Positions 1-12,739 of a stretch of 64,000 nucleotides of DNA are shown in pieces; the stretch's first letter is position 1; every line of letters begins with the position of its first letter. Location of the stretch: assembly GCA_008360975.2 (NCBI GenBank), contig CM039210.1, positions 15,874,293 to 15,938,292 on the forward strand. Direction: 5' to 3'. The position numbers and the translations under genes are program-made. The stretch comes from Lichenostomus cassidix (taxonomy: Eukaryota; Chordata; Aves; Passeriformes; Meliphagidae). Under the pieces are notes generated by a model. It had not been told where the DNA came from. It saw nothing but the letters and a program-made list of their open reading frames with translations, and made no database searches.

Positions 1-3000
1 AATGTATTTGGTTTTGACTACAAAATAGAAATCAGAAGTTCTCCAAACTTGACTTTTCTCATGCTGGAGGTGTTTGGGAAGGATAAGTGACTGTTGGCAC
101 TCAGGAGGCCTAGGGCATTAATGCTACAATCTGGGAGTTGCAGAGAACCAAAGGTTCAATCCCTCACCCTTGCTTTGAAAAAAGCCCAGGACAAGATTTA
201 CATGTCTCAGCAGACTCTAAAGCTACCTGCCTTCCTTTTCACTGGAGAAACCATTTAGGTCTGATTTGGGGTACTTCAAGACAAAGGTCATACAATAGCT
301 CCCCCCGTCTGTGAAATGATTCAATCCTGCAGTCCCACTGTTTCTGGTGAGCTTCCTGCAGAACCCCACATGTATCTTGGGCAGGAGAGTGAATTACCTG
401 AGAAGAATCCATCTTTGCTGCCTATAGCTGAGGGCAAGGACATGAGGGAGCTGAATTTAAATAGTTCACAAGGTCTCAGGTTTGAAGTCAGGTCACAGAG
501 AAATATTCACATAATTCTGCAAAATATCATAGATAATACCATTAAGTGGATAAAAAGTAGTTTTATGCACAAGTAAATCAATCTATTAGAGGATGTGATT
601 TGGTCTTATTCAGGAAAGAAGAAATCCTCCCTTTTGAATCCGTACAATAGTTGATGAGGAAAAGGCAGGCACATGAGCTTACGGTGGAGGTACTCTGAAC
701 TGGTGGAATGCAGTCATGGCTGCTTACCTGCACTGGCGGGAGAGAGGAGGGGATGCTTCTGCCTCTGCAGAGCTCTTCTAGCAGGGTGTCCCTGGGATGA
801 AATAAGTTTCTCATTGCATAACAATGGTAGATAAAAAGTTCAATGTGAGACTAATTTGCTCACACTGGAAATAAAAATACTCCCCGTCCTCCAACCAACA
901 AAGGCACACATGCACATACTTTTTCAGGGTTAAGTTTTATTAAAAAGAAGATTTTTTTTTTTTTTTGTGCCATAGAAAGGTTCAGGATCATCTGATAAAT
1001 AAGCACAGATTCCTTTTTGTCAAGTCCTGTATTGATACACGCTGGAAAGTGGTTTATTTTGGAGTTGGGAGGTAGAGTTGGAGGGGAGAGGTGATAATTG
1101 TTTTCCTCCTAATCCTCATTTATTTTTCCCTTTTGGAAATGGATCTTGTCAATTGTTGTCTATAAAGCTTTTCAAAGATCCTCAAAAAACCAGGAAAAAC
1201 TAAAGTTTGGTTTATGCTAATTTGCAAGAGGAGAAAGAGGATTCTTTCCCTCCCTTCCTTCCTTCCTTGGATGTATGTGTGGGGATTATTATTCTGAAAC
1301 AGCAGAATCACAAATTATCCATGTCCTCAGTGTTATTAATAACACTTAACACTTGTGACGCGCTTTGCATTTGCAAAGAGCTGAGCAAATACAGTCAAAT
1401 TAGGGTTGCTCTTTTGTTTTACATTTTGATACTTTTTTAAGGGGAAAAAAGTTTTCAAATTTTTTGCAAGTTTTCAAATAAATAAAAACCCACTACATTC
1501 AACCTACTATTGAAAACTTGTTGGTGATTTGCCAGTAGTGCAAATAACCTCTGCAACTGGTAATCTTGAACCAAACAGTCTGTATGTTAATGACGATGCT
1601 GCTGATGGCATTTATTTCATTGACAAATACCTTCACTCCCCAGTGATAGAATTTTGAGCTCTAGAATTTTTTTTCCCTTCTTTAAAAAAAAACAAGCTAT
1701 AACAAGACAGAAATTGTGTAATAGTAGGTCATGGGATTATTAACTTGTATAGTAAACAGAATTTGTTGGGGAAAAAACCTTTTTTGAGCTTATCTTTATA
1801 TAATAGCTTTAGTACAAAGTTAGGAATTGAATGAAATATTCCTTTTGTTAAAATATGATCAACACATTGAAATAGAATCAACATTAGCAAGAACTAATGC
1901 TCTTAAGATTTCTCCAAAGATAATACCAACAAATTTAAACAGTACCAAGTCTTTCAGTACATATCAGCAATATTAGACAGCCTTAAGTTAATTTGGAAAA
2001 GGGGGCATGCAGCAGTTTTTGGTCATTCCTAAATGGTATATCTGCATGCTAGCTTGCAGACAAATTAATCTTGTTACCAAGAACAATATTTTGCTTACAT
2101 ATTTCCTTTTTGTAAATACATTTCAATAGAGAATCATACAATAGAAAAATTATGTTTCATCCATATGTTTGAGTAATTATAAAGGCAGATATCCTTTGCT
2201 TATAACCAGTAGACAGTGACTGCTTGAATGCCAAAGGGAAATGTAACTATTCTCTAGTATATGGAATGATGAGATTATGTTTTTACATATCAAGTACTAT
2301 CTTCAAGGCTGATTAAGGTAAAAGGTAATATTACAGCAAAAGAAAGACTGCGTGAAAAAGAACCAAGGAGAAAAAATGCAATATGACACCCACAAGATGG
2401 CTGCCTTTTAATCCTTTATGGTTATAGTAACATTTCTATAAGAAAATTAATGCAAAATGTTCTTGAGCAAATCAAAGGAACTACAGTTGCTTTCTCTTAA
2501 CAAATCTGCAAATTAATGAAATGCATCAAGCAGATTTAGGCTTATGTAAGCACAAGGGAAGATTTATATATATGCATATATATGTCTGAAGCAATGCCTA
2601 CTGCACATTAGTCATCATGTTAATATTTTCAAGTTTGGGTGCATGAGAAAGGCAGTAAGATATGGAAGAATATGTAGGATAAAAGAGAACACTTCAATAT
2701 GAAAAGTCAAATTAGGATACATGGAAGTAACAACTACATTATTTTAGCAGACTGGAAAATGCAGTGTGAATAGGATATAGGAATATTTAAAGCATATCTT
2801 TCAGCTTTCTTTAGAGATTTCTTTTGAGATTTGAGCAAGAAAAATATTTCTTTGTATGATCTTAATAACTCCTCTCTTCTTGGCCTGCAATCTACAATTA
2901 TTAAAAATTATAGCATTAAAATAAAGGTAATGTTCCATGTTGGATTTATAATCATGAATTGGTAGTTTAATAAAACAAAACAAACTATATTACAAAATAT

Positions 3001-6000
3001 TGGATTCAATCTAGGGAGTTTAGACAGAAATAAGGTTTAATTTAATCTGTAAATAGTTTGGATTTTAGTCTATTCAGCAAAATTGTTAGGTTACAAGGTT
3101 ACTATGTGGGCTGAGACTACAGATGAAGAACAAAGCAAATACTTCACTTTCAATAGGAAATATAATAAAACCTCTTTATCTAAAAGTCATTATGGACAAG
3201 CACCCAATACAACTTAACAAGCAGGAACTGATAAGATAACATTTATATGAGGTCAGAAGTCAAATGCCAGTCAAAGGCTTTTAACCCCTTGGGTCATAAA
3301 CCAGAATAGTTAAAACATACAGACAGCTATTTATTGAATTGAAAAGGTATCTGATCATTGTTAGTGAATGATGGGGATGATTTAACCAATTGAGATTTAT
3401 AGAATAGGAACTCTATAGTCGTTAAAATGCAAAGCTTCAAGTCTATGTTAATTTGCTTTTCTGTCTCTCATAAATTTATAAATCAAAGCAGACAAGCAAC
3501 CATAATGATAAACATTGTCTTAAACTAGACCCATACTCAATATGTGGATTGATCTGTGCAATCCAAGACTTGTTAATGATTCAATAGATGAAATATTTAC
3601 AGTCAACATACATAAAAGAACAATAACCATCCTCCCTATTTTGTTAATGCCACTGGAGTTTTGTTTTGTTTCTTTTCTCTGAGTCCATTCAAGTAAAAAG
3701 GATTAACCTTCATTTTAAAAAAACAGGTTTTAACATTAAAAATATCTAATTTAAAGTGCATATATATTTTGATAGATTTAGAAGATCTTTAATTATACTT
3801 CTAATCTAGTAATTCATTAGCTATTTCTCCTTTAAATAGTTTTTATTTCCTCTTGTTGATTTACTCTCCAAATTCTGTATTTTGCCTACATTTACGTCCA
3901 AATATGCATTCTGAAGGTAATACTAAAAAAATATCAAATAAAATATATCTGTTTTCCAAGAGAGAAACATATTAATGGATAGTCTTTTTAGGACTATTGT
4001 TTCTTTAAACAGAGTTCCCCATACACATGGTGAATATTGTGGATTTTAAATGCTTAAAAATATTTATCAGAAGTATTTTATCATCATATTCAAATGACAC
4101 AATCACCTTACTGACAATCTCTGTTCTGACTGTCCATTTGCCTCGTGAAAGGCCCCCAAGCAGAACAAGGACTAACCTTTTTCATTCATTTAATGTTTAG
4201 TAAAAAACCAAGCAACTTCAATTAGCATGTTGATTGTATCATCAGCTAACAAATAATTTACTACCCTGAGCACTGCATTCCATTAAAAGCTCATTAAATT
4301 TTCTCTCCTCCAAGGGGAGCTTTGGTTTTTGAACCATGTGCGTTTGCTTCAAATTAAAATTTATTCAATTTTTTGCAAAATTTTTTTCAAAGCATAGGTG
4401 AGAATTTCAGCACCTATATGCACAAAAGACATGGGATTTCCATTATAAATTTAACAACCTTAAGGATGTAAAGAAAAACTACTTTACTAGATTTTAACCT
4501 AAGCAGTTTAACTTTGGTGAGATATCCCCCTTCCATGGAGATGAAATGTGAGTGATTTAGACATGCATGTTTTGAAGATGGGGGGGGACGACAACAGAGC
4601 TGTGTTTTGTCCTATAAAATAGAAGTGATCACTTATTGGGGAAAAAAGGGAAAAATAAGTCACTTCTATTTTATTATTGTAAACAATTAAGAAAATTTAA
4701 AATAAGTCTTTTGGGTTACAGAGTACAAAACTTCTTGCCTGTCCTAAATATAAGGGAGTATAGTCAGGATGTTGTGGGGAAGGCTCATGGGGGAGGAAAA
4801 AGCTCTGATATTCTTCCTCAGCCTTGAATAATAAGCTGCACATAATTGTTATATTCAATAAGCAAAATGATTGAAAATATCAGACCCTAAATTAACATGC
4901 ATCTTTGTATTGCTAATTGTGCTCATTGCAAATTTGGGTCATTTTGCATGAGTGGCTCTAATCTAGGGCTGACATTGCCATATAGCACAGTGGATTCTTG
5001 ATTCCCTGTGCTTATCCTAAACTCAGCAATTGTGTCAGATGCAGTTCTGTATGTTCCAGCGGCTGGTTCATCCTCATCAATGCAAATAATGTAACTCCTA
5101 TAATCAAAGCTTTACAATTCTAAAGCCTAATTACTGAGGGCAGGCTAAAGCACTGCACAGACTTACTTTGAAATCACACTCACAAGGCAACTGTAATGTC
5201 CCTCTGGTTCAAAATCGGTCTTTTGCCAAACAAAACAAAAAAACCCAGGGAGATCCATCACTTTGGAGGTGTACAAAATGTAGGTAAGTCTTCATGATTG
5301 GTGGTAAAATAAATAAAAAAATAACCCTGAACTTGAATAAAAGTCTGCACTGGTAATAATTAAAGCGATATTTGAATACTTATGAAGAAGACAGGTATAC
5401 AATGATTATATGTAAAGCATAGTCTGTTTATTTTCTCAAGAGCATTTCCGAAGAACTATTTCAAAGTGTCCATTCATTTCCATGGGCACATCCACAGCAG
5501 GAAAACATGGACAAAGTGTAGGTGCCCCTCCCCCACTCTTCAGAGCTCTTCCTCATCACCTTCCTCCGGCGGGAGGGGTTGCTTGGCCACGAAGGAAACA
5601 GGCCAATTATTGTCTCTTTGAGCCAATTGTTATCTCTTCTCCCACCCAACCAGCTGGTCTAGCTCTGAAGTGGAATGCCCTTCTGCCCTCCCCCATGCTT
5701 ATGCAGCTCTGTGTGTGTGGGCCTATGGATATTGTACAGGTTTGACTCTCACCAGTGCTGCAGTCTTTTGCCATGGTTTTCAATGCACCTTCCTCATGTT
5801 CATGCAACCACTCTGTGCCTTGGAGGCAGCTTCTAAGTTACTTTTTAAAAGTCTATCTGAAAAAAAACAGGCTTGTGGTGTCCTTCACCCACCCACTCAT
5901 TTCTTTCTCCCATCTCTCAGGAAAACCCTAAAGCAACACTCTAGAAAATCTCCCCATAACCTGCCCCCAAACTTTGGGTATTACCTTAAATGTATTTTCA

Positions 6001-6072
6001 GAAAGATCCCAAATATGAACATGTTGCCTAAAAGTGATTAAGAGCGTGATGTAAAAAAAAATTAAGACTGCA
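1..6072. other. AT-rich unique DNA, no gene recognised
   Basis: I see no retroviral, LINE or RNA-gene signature here. The stretch is AT-rich with short homopolymers and a CTTCC run near 1245-1268. Open frames are short, lack family resemblance and look like chance. The only segment that reads like protein is 1514-1657, listed separately. It could be intronic or intergenic DNA. Confidence 0.6.
1514..1657 (+). other. short open, protein-like segment of unknown origin
   Basis: A frame without ATG runs 47 codons between stops, with balanced composition unlike its AT-rich surroundings (for example NSLYVNDDAADGIYFIDKY), and ends at TGA 1655-1657. There is no convincing splice acceptor just upstream and I recognise no family. 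It may be a decayed exon or retrocopy fragment, or chance. Confidence 0.15.
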
Positions 6073-6341
6073 TTTGTGGCGAGCACAGACCTTTCCCGTG
6101 AGAAATTTTTCTCTCTTCTTCCTGTGTTTTATAAACAAAGATAAAGTTTGGATGTTGTTGAAACGGTGTCTCGAGATATGGACAGTTCAAGCCTGGCCAA
6201 TCGGCCTGGGGGGAGGTTTTGAACTGACCAATCTGGGTGACCTTTGAAAGTCTATATAAGTTGAAACTAATTAATAAAAACAGACATTTTGCCACACTGA
6301 AGATTGGACTTCTTCTCTCTGCTAGTGGTTCAACAGCGACA
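6073..6341 (+). mobile_element. solo LTR Z1 (short ERV LTR, plus)
   Basis: About 269 bp, ending GCGACA, with a TATA-like TCTATATAAG near 6250 and AATAAA near 6273. The 4-bp target TGCA occurs at 6069-6072 and 6342-6345, which suggests a class I (gamma-type) ERV. The first dinucleotide has decayed from TG. It is homologous to the inverted copy at 6593-6848. No internal retroviral sequence is attached. Confidence 0.75.
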
Positions 6342-6592
6342 TGCATTCCTCAAACAATCAGCATATATAATTGCAAAACAGGCTAATGTAAAGAAAATAT
6401 TAGCCTTTGCAGTAGGATAGCATAAACCTTCACAGATGACAAAGTTGCAACCCCAGCAATGCTGACATGGTGCTGAAATTCTGATGCAGATAATATTTGG
6501 TTTTGCAAAGTGGTCTTAGTGCAAACTGTGTCACATCCCTCCTGTGTTTCTAGAAATAAACACATAGATAAGAATACAGAGATGTCGCTGTT

Positions 6593-6848
6593 GAGCCGCT
6601 AGCAGAGAAGGAAAACCCGGATTCTCAGCGTGGCATAGAAAAAAGCTCTTTATTGTTTGAATCTAACATATATATAGACTTTTCAGAGGTCACCCAGATT
6701 GGTCAGTCAGAAACCTCCCCCTAGGCCTGATTGGCCAGGCCTGAACTGTCTAAATCTCGAGACACTGTTTTTAATAACATCCAAACTTTATCTTTGTTTA
6801 TAAAACACAAAAGAAATTCCCATGGGAAAGACCTGTGCTAGCCACACA
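6593..6848 (-). mobile_element. solo LTR Z2 (same family as Z1, inverted)
   Basis: The reverse complement matches 6073-6341, including the TATA box, the polyadenylation signal and the terminal CAACAGCGACA-like end. Plus-strand ends are TGTCGCTG and GCCACACA. Flanks GAGA (6589-6592) and GAAA (6849-6852) are a probable 4-bp target duplication with one mismatch. About 250 bp of unrelated DNA separates it from Z1. Confidence 0.72.
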
Positions 6849-7882
6849 GAAATGTGTAGTTCAGTCCAGAACAAGTTAGCTATTGCCCACAGAATGGGCA
6901 TGGCCCAGCAGGAGAGTTAAAACCTGCAATCTTGCAATTTGTTGAAACACTAACTTTTCCTTTCCCTCTCCCTCTTCAGCCAGGACAACAGTCTTTGGCC
7001 AGGGGCACTTGCTGCCACTGCCCCCTATTTCAGAGATGACCCTGACCACGTGACACCACAATTTACACAATTTGGGAACCATCACCAAAACACGTGACAG
7101 TAAATCAGACCCAACTGGAAGTAAATTTTTACAGCTGCTCCAGCCACATAATTGATTCTTGCTCATTCATGCCTCTTTCCCTGCCTTCCCCTAATAGGAT
7201 TAACGGAATTTTCATAAAAACAAATCAGAATTTGTCAAATCATGTCTGACAGTCGATTTGCTCACAGTATCTGCTTTCTTCCAATACTGAAACAGCACTA
7301 TCCTCACAGAATTTAATCAAGGCTGATATAAGGAATCTTTGAGGCAAATGTTTGTCCTGGCAACGCCCCTATATCCTCCTTAATTCTTTACATTACCTTA
7401 TAACACAACTCTTAGCAGACTAAGATCATCAGAGCCTCAGGGACCCTGGCATCCTGATGATGAATTTCATACAGAGTATTATTGTCGTAAAAGGCTTCTT
7501 AATGACTCTTGTAATCTGCTTTTAACTATGTCCCAGGTTCAATAATCCCCTTTGCAGGCTTTGTGCCATGCTCTGCAGCCCTGGGTGCCATGCCCATGTG
7601 GGGCTCCTTGGGACAGCCTGTGGCCCCTGCTTTGCTCTCTCCACTCTCCTGCAGGCCCCGTGACCATTCCCTTACAAAGCCCCTTCAAGCCCTCTCCTCC
7701 TGCAGCATCCATGCAGCAGGGGGATGCTCCCCACACATTGGTCTGTGCCTTTGCTCTTCCCTTTGTGGCTGGGAATAAGGGGGAAAACTCATAGCTTAAG
7801 GATAGCAAAACCTGGGCTGCAAATGAACCTCAAAGGGCTCCTTTTCTTTTCCAGAAGACAGCCTGTGATGTTAGTAGATGAC
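6849..7882. other. spacer DNA, nothing recognised
   Basis: No repeat family, RNA gene or host gene recognised. Overlapping open frames on both strands near 7539-7808 sit in a locally GC-richer patch, have low-complexity composition and look like shadows rather than genes. Confidence 0.5.
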
Positions 7883-8939
7883 TGTGTTGGTTTTGTTTGG
7901 CCCAGTTTTTGGTAGTGGGGGGGCCACAAAGATTGTTCCTGTGAGAAGCTTCTGGAAGCTTCCACCATGTCCAGCAGCACCAATCTCTGATGGCTCTGAA
8001 GATGATGGACATGCCACTGGCCAAGCCTGGGCCAATTAGAGAGGTTGGAAATGCCTCTGTGATGACATATTTAAGAAGAAATCAAAACAAAGGGGGCAGG
8101 CAGTTTTTTCTAGCCAGAGAAGGAGGAGGAGGTGAGAACATGTGAGGGAACAACATGCAGACACCAAGGTCAGTGGAGAAGGTGGAGGAGGAGGTGCTCC
8201 TGGCGCTGGAGCCAAGATTCCTCTGCCTGCCATGATGAAGACCATGGTGGAGCAGGCTGTCCCCCCTACAGCCCATGGAGGAGGTGCCCCACGCTGGAGC
8301 AGCTGGGTGCCTGGAGTTGGCTGTGTTCCAGTGGGAGTCCCAGTGGAGAGAGAGGCCTTTCTCCCAAGATGGAACAGCTTGGCCTTGGAGGACTGCACCC
8401 CGTGGACAAGGGACTGACACCACAGCAGTTTTGGGAGGACTGTCTGCCTGTGGGAGGAGGCTCACATTGCAGCAGGTGTGTGTGTGCTGCTGCTCGTGTG
8501 ATTGGAACCACACTGGAGAAGTTCATGGAGAACTGTCTCCTGTGGGAGGGACCCCACGGCAACACAGGGGAAGGACTCATCTCTCTGAGCGGCAGAAGAA
8601 GATCTCGGTGATGAACTGGCCCAAACTCCCACACCCTGCCCCCCCTGCACTGTTGGTGGGATGGAGGGAGGGGGCGAGAGGAAAAATGGTGTCTTTAAGG
8701 GTTTATTTTACTTCTTATTATCCTCTTCTGACTCTGTTAGTAATAAATTCACTTTGTAACTTTAAGTTGAGCCTGTTTTGTCCTTGGAGCATTTTCTCCC
8801 CGTTCCTTATCTCACTCATGAATCCTTGTGTTAATTTTTTTCTCTCTATCTCTCCTCTGCCCAGCTGTGGCAGGGGAGAGTGGAGCGAGCGAGCAGATGT
8901 TGTGGGCACCTTGTGTTTGGCCAGGGTCAAACCATGACA
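7883..8939 (+). mobile_element. solo LTR-B (long avian ERV LTR)
   Basis: The ends are TGTGTTGGTTTTG and AAACCATGACA. The exact 5-bp target ATGAC stands at 7878-7882 and 8940-8944, as expected for ERVL/class I integration. AATAAA near 8740 sets plus orientation. The 1,057-bp LTR has several long overlapping open frames on both strands (for example 8275-8937), which I treat as chance products of its GC-rich U3. The reverse-oriented homologue is split between 9213-10090 and 20392-20611. Confidence 0.88.
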
Positions 8940-9212
8940 ATGACCCTTCCTGATGAATTAGTCTTCATACATCAGTGTTGTTCTCTGCACTGGAATGGTA
9001 CACACTGGAAAAGGAAAGAAAACTCTGCCCATCCAGAGGCAGGGCTAAATCCTGCAAATCAGTATACCTAGAGTCCAGCTTTGAGGCTGTTTGCATTAAA
9101 AAAGAACAAGGCAGCTACAACACTTTGGCTTTGAGGCAATCACAGGGTTGTTCTGCTCAACATGGGTTCTGTGAATCCCTGCAGCTCTTGGGAGTATCTC
9201 AGAGTAGATGCT

Positions 9213-10090
9213 TGTAGTGGGTTGACCCTGGCTGTATGCCAGGCATCCACCAAGGCCTCTCTGTCACTCTCTTCTGCAGCTGGACAGGGGAGAGAAAATT
9301 TAACAAAGGGTTCACAAATTAAGGACAGAGATCACTCACCAAATACTGTAACGGACAAAACAGATGTGAATTAGAAATATTAATTGAATTTATTGCTAAC
9401 AAAATCAGAGCAGGATAATGAGAAGTAAAATAAGACCTTCAAAAACACCTTCCCCCCATTCCTCCCTCCTTCCCAGCTCTACCTCCTCACCCAGCAGTGC
9501 AGGGAGACAGGGAATGGGGTTTGTGGTCAGTTCATCAAAAGTTGTTCCTGCTGCTGCTTAGGGAGAGGAGTCCTTCCCCTGCTGCAGCTTGGGGTCCCTC
9601 CCTAGGGAGACAGTTCTCCATGAACTTCTCCAACGTGAGTCCATCTCATGGGCAACAGTCCTCCCCAAACTGCTGCAACATGGGTCACTCTTCCATGGAG
9701 TCAGTCCTTCAAGGACAGGCTGCTCCATTGTAGGTTCCCCACAGGGTCACGAGTCCTACCAGGAAACCTGCTCCAGCATGGGCTCCTCTCTCCATGGGTC
9801 TGTGGTCCCTGCCAGGAGCCTGCTCCACTGTAGACCTCCCACAGGGTCACAGCCTCCTCTCAGGCATCCACCTGCTCCAGCATGGGTCTTTACAGGCTGC
9901 AGGTGGATCTCTGCATCCCCATGGATCTCCATGGGCTGCAGGGCAACAGCTGCTTCACCATGGTCTTCACCATAGGCTGCAGGGGAATCTCAGCTCTGGT
10001 GCCTGCAGCACCTCCTGCCCCTCCTTCTCCACTGACCTTGGTGTCTGCAGAGTTGTTTCTCTCACATATTCTCATCCTGCTCTTCCCTGG
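9213..10090 (-). mobile_element. LTR-B' , first part (outermost layer of nest 1)
   Basis: Reverse-oriented relative of the LTR at 7883-8939. It starts TGTAGTGGGTTGACCC on the plus strand. The element stops exactly where LTR-C1 enters and resumes at 20392. Target copies are ATGCT (9208-9212) and GTGCT (20612-20616), one mismatch. The two parts together give about 1.1 kb, the length of LTR-B. Confidence 0.85.
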
Positions 10091-10685
10091 TGTTTTAGGT
10101 TACATGGAAGGTATAACCAAAAGTATGTATTCCATTACCATCTTCATAAGCTGTTAAAAACAGGTGGGGCAGTGTTCTTTATCTTCAGCATGACTCAGCC
10201 CTGATAACACCATCTGGGGGGCTATCTCTGCTAATGGGCCATCAAGGTCTCCAGGAATGATTCAAAATATTACATCATCCTATTGTGGGATGCCCCGCCC
10301 AGAAGGGAGGAACTGAACATTCCTACCTGCATATAAGCTGAGACTCTGAAACACTACTTCCACTGGATTCCCAGAGGAGAAGAGCTCAAGAGTCACCACT
10401 GGATCTCTAGAGACTGACCAGACCTTTCTGCAGGATCAATGCTTCAAGACCACATCTATCACTCAAACGGGACTGCAGCCACCATTTAACTGGACTGCTA
10501 CCACCACCCTGACTAATAGGGTGGAAGGTTGTTGTCAGTTTAAACCATTATTTCCTTATTATTGCCTTGTTATAAATGTTAGTAAAGAACTGTTATTCCT
10601 TTTCCCATATCTTTGCCGGAAAGCCCCTAGATTTCAAAGTTGTAATCATTCAGAGGGAAGGGGGTCATATTCTCTATTCTAAGGG
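10091..10685 (+). mobile_element. LTR-C1, first part (second layer of nest 1)
   Basis: Starts TGTTTTAGGTTAC and carries a TATA-like GCATATAAGC near 10330 and AGTAAA near 10583. Its target CCTGG is duplicated exactly at 10086-10090 and 20387-20391. Provirus A interrupts it; the last 46 bp lie at 20341-20386. It is related to the LTRs at 35287-35748 and 48513-48978. Confidence 0.87.
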
Positions 10686-10991
10686 TGTTGATGTTGTACC
10701 CGGAATGTAGCACACGAACCCAGTCCAGTGAAAAGCAGCAGAAGAAAGTTTATTGTTGTAATTTCTCTTTATATATGGTAAAAGCCCATAGGTGATGGGA
10801 CAGTGGTCACCCACCTCCCGGGGTGATTGGCTGAAGTACTACAACACCCAATTCCAAACACACTGTCTTGAATCAAAACAGATCTGGAAAAACTGCAGGT
10901 GTTCAAATACTATCTACAAAACCCCATCTTATTGTTTTCATATTTTGCATGGGAAAGAAAAGGTTCTCAAGAAAGGGCCTGTGTAGCCACA
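10686..10991 (-). mobile_element. provirus A 3' LTR
   Basis: Homologous to 20035-20334. The outer end carries an extra 6 bp (TGTTGA repeated as TGTTGATGTTG) not present in the 5' copy. The reverse complement has TATATAAAG and AATAAA in the proper order. A purine tract, seen on the plus strand as GTTCCCCCTTTTTG at 10992-11005, adjoins it, as expected for plus-strand priming. Confidence 0.9.
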
Positions 10992-11328
10992 GTTCCCCCT
11001 TTTTGTTTAAAAACCAAAAAGGTATCACTTGTAATCCTCTGTGGGTCCCTTGCAAAAGGAAGAACAAACTCAGCATAAAGGATCTGCTTGATAATGGCCA
11101 GTTACCAAACAGAGCCTAAGTTGAATACCGATAAGGGGTCTGCTCGGTAGTGGCAAGGTACCGAACAGAGCCCAAACCAGATGCTGATTTAAAGTGGACA
11201 GAGAGACTCTCCAGCAGTACCATGGGTGATACATCTATCAAACCCAATTCTATATCACAGTTCATTCAAAATTAATTCTAAACATAGCTTTCAAAGTCCT
11301 TGCTTTCTGACTCCATAACAAAGGAAAC

Positions 11329-11987
11329 TTAAAGTTCAGTCTCTGCTTGTGGAAGGACCATCTGCCTGATGGTCGATATCTTGGCCATCATCAGAAGGAT
11401 CATTCGATTGACGTTCTGCATTCTGGTCATCATTTTGAGGTTGCTGGTTCTGTCTCGGGAGCCGCAGGTCAGGGCGGACGCATATTGCAGGCAGCCACCG
11501 TACCCCAGTAACTGTGGAAGCGCAAGCATACCCACAACCCCAAGCAATAAGCTCATGTGAGCCATCCCAGGTTTAGTAAGTAGATTCTGTACCCAGACCT
11601 TTGCCTGGGGCAGGTGCATCTCGCCTGATGACTGCAATGAGAGAAAATGGTTCAAAATCACAGGATTATTCAAATTTGGTGGCACTGTGAGGTGATTGAT
11701 TGTATACAAAGCTTTTTCCAGTAGGCTCTGTGGGGTTTCTTCATGCATTCCCCCTTTTTGCTTTTCCAAAACATGCTTCAAAGTACCATGAGCGCATTTG
11801 ACAATGGCTTGGCCAGTAGGAGAATGCGGAATACCAAATTTATGGTCTACACCCCATAGGTGCAAAAACTGCCACGTCTTCTGTGAGGTGTAGGCAGGAC
11901 CATTATCGGTTTTCACAGTAGATGGCACGCCCAGGACCGAGAAAGCCAATTTCCAATGGGCAATGACACTGCGGCCTTTCTATCCAG
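11329..11987 (-). pseudogene. pol: provirus A integrase, C-terminal half (broken)
   Basis: Reading resumes here in register after the D insertion. The second catalytic aspartate is visible in VKTDNGPAYTS. At the expected catalytic glutamate the sequence reads QAIVKCAH where provirus U has QALVERAH, so glutamate is replaced by lysine. There is an in-frame stop close to the insertion point, and the C-terminal part shifts frame near 11590. The enzyme would have inserted viral DNA into the genome; this copy cannot. Confidence 0.82.
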
Positions 11988-11993
11988 TATGAG

Positions 11994-12336
11994 CGTTGTT
12001 AAAAAGGGGAAACGGACGGAGGTGAGAGAGAGCGAGCAGCAGTCTCAATGTGAGATATAAGCAAGCTCCATTTATTTTATGGCATGAGAGACTTATATAC
12101 TGTTAGCAATGTTACTATTTATAGCTACACAGGTTATCATCTATATTGCATTCTATTTTTACACATTCAGAGATCTTTCTCAGCTACTCCTCAATTCTTC
12201 ATGGAATTTTCTCACGGCTTAGAAGCACAGCTGTGGCCTTCAGATACTTTTCTCACTCACGGTTACTTTCAGGGCTTTACTGAGGCTTATATTCAGCTAG
12301 CATAAGTTTTGCTGGTACAAACTCTATTTTCTAACA
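11994..12336 (-). mobile_element. provirus D 3' LTR
   Basis: Nearly identical to 15243-15585, including the same spurious 73-codon frame (12084-12305). The reverse complement has TATATAAG and AATAAA. The first plus-strand base is C where the partner has T, so the outer end is slightly decayed. The purine tract appears on the plus strand as ATTCCCCCTTTCTTTA at 12337-12352. Confidence 0.92.
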
Positions 12337-12352
12337 ATTCCCCCTTTCTTTA

Positions 12353-12739
12353 TTTGTGAGAATAGATTTTGTCAGTTATTAGATCAATTTGTTTTGTTAT
12401 AAGTAATTTTTATTACTACAATTATTAGTATAGATTTACTTAAGATTATTAATTGTTTAACTATTTTGCTATGGCTCAGGGACTGCAATTGTTAACAACT
12501 TCACTTTACAGGCAAGGCTTGGAGAACTTTTCTCAGGTAAGGACTGCAAGTCTACTTGGAAGAAAGTTTAGCTTATATAAGCTCAATTTAGCAAGTCAAA
12601 GTGACTCGATCACAATTTTGTGCAGAAACACTTGGGACTCATGGCATATTTCCCAACTCGTTAGGACCAAGGCTTGGCCAGAGTCTAGGCCCTAAGTAGA
12701 AGGGTTTTCTTAGAACATTTCATAAACAAGCTTTTATTA
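12353..12739 (-). other. provirus D interior, non-coding 3' region
   Basis: No coding frame. Near 12618-12700 it shares wording with the minus LTR at 34045-34165 (GTGCAGAAA then GGCTTGGCCAGAG), which hints at a common retroviral 3' or U3-like module. Confidence 0.4.

Noticed and set aside
8132..8937. Overlapping long open frames on both strands, up to 220 codons
   Set aside because: They lie wholly inside solo LTR-B, in a GC-rich U3 with open frames in many phases, and have no family resemblance.
12084..12305. 73-codon plus frame identical to one at 15333-15554
   Set aside because: It is duplicated because it lies in provirus D's two LTRs; not a gene.
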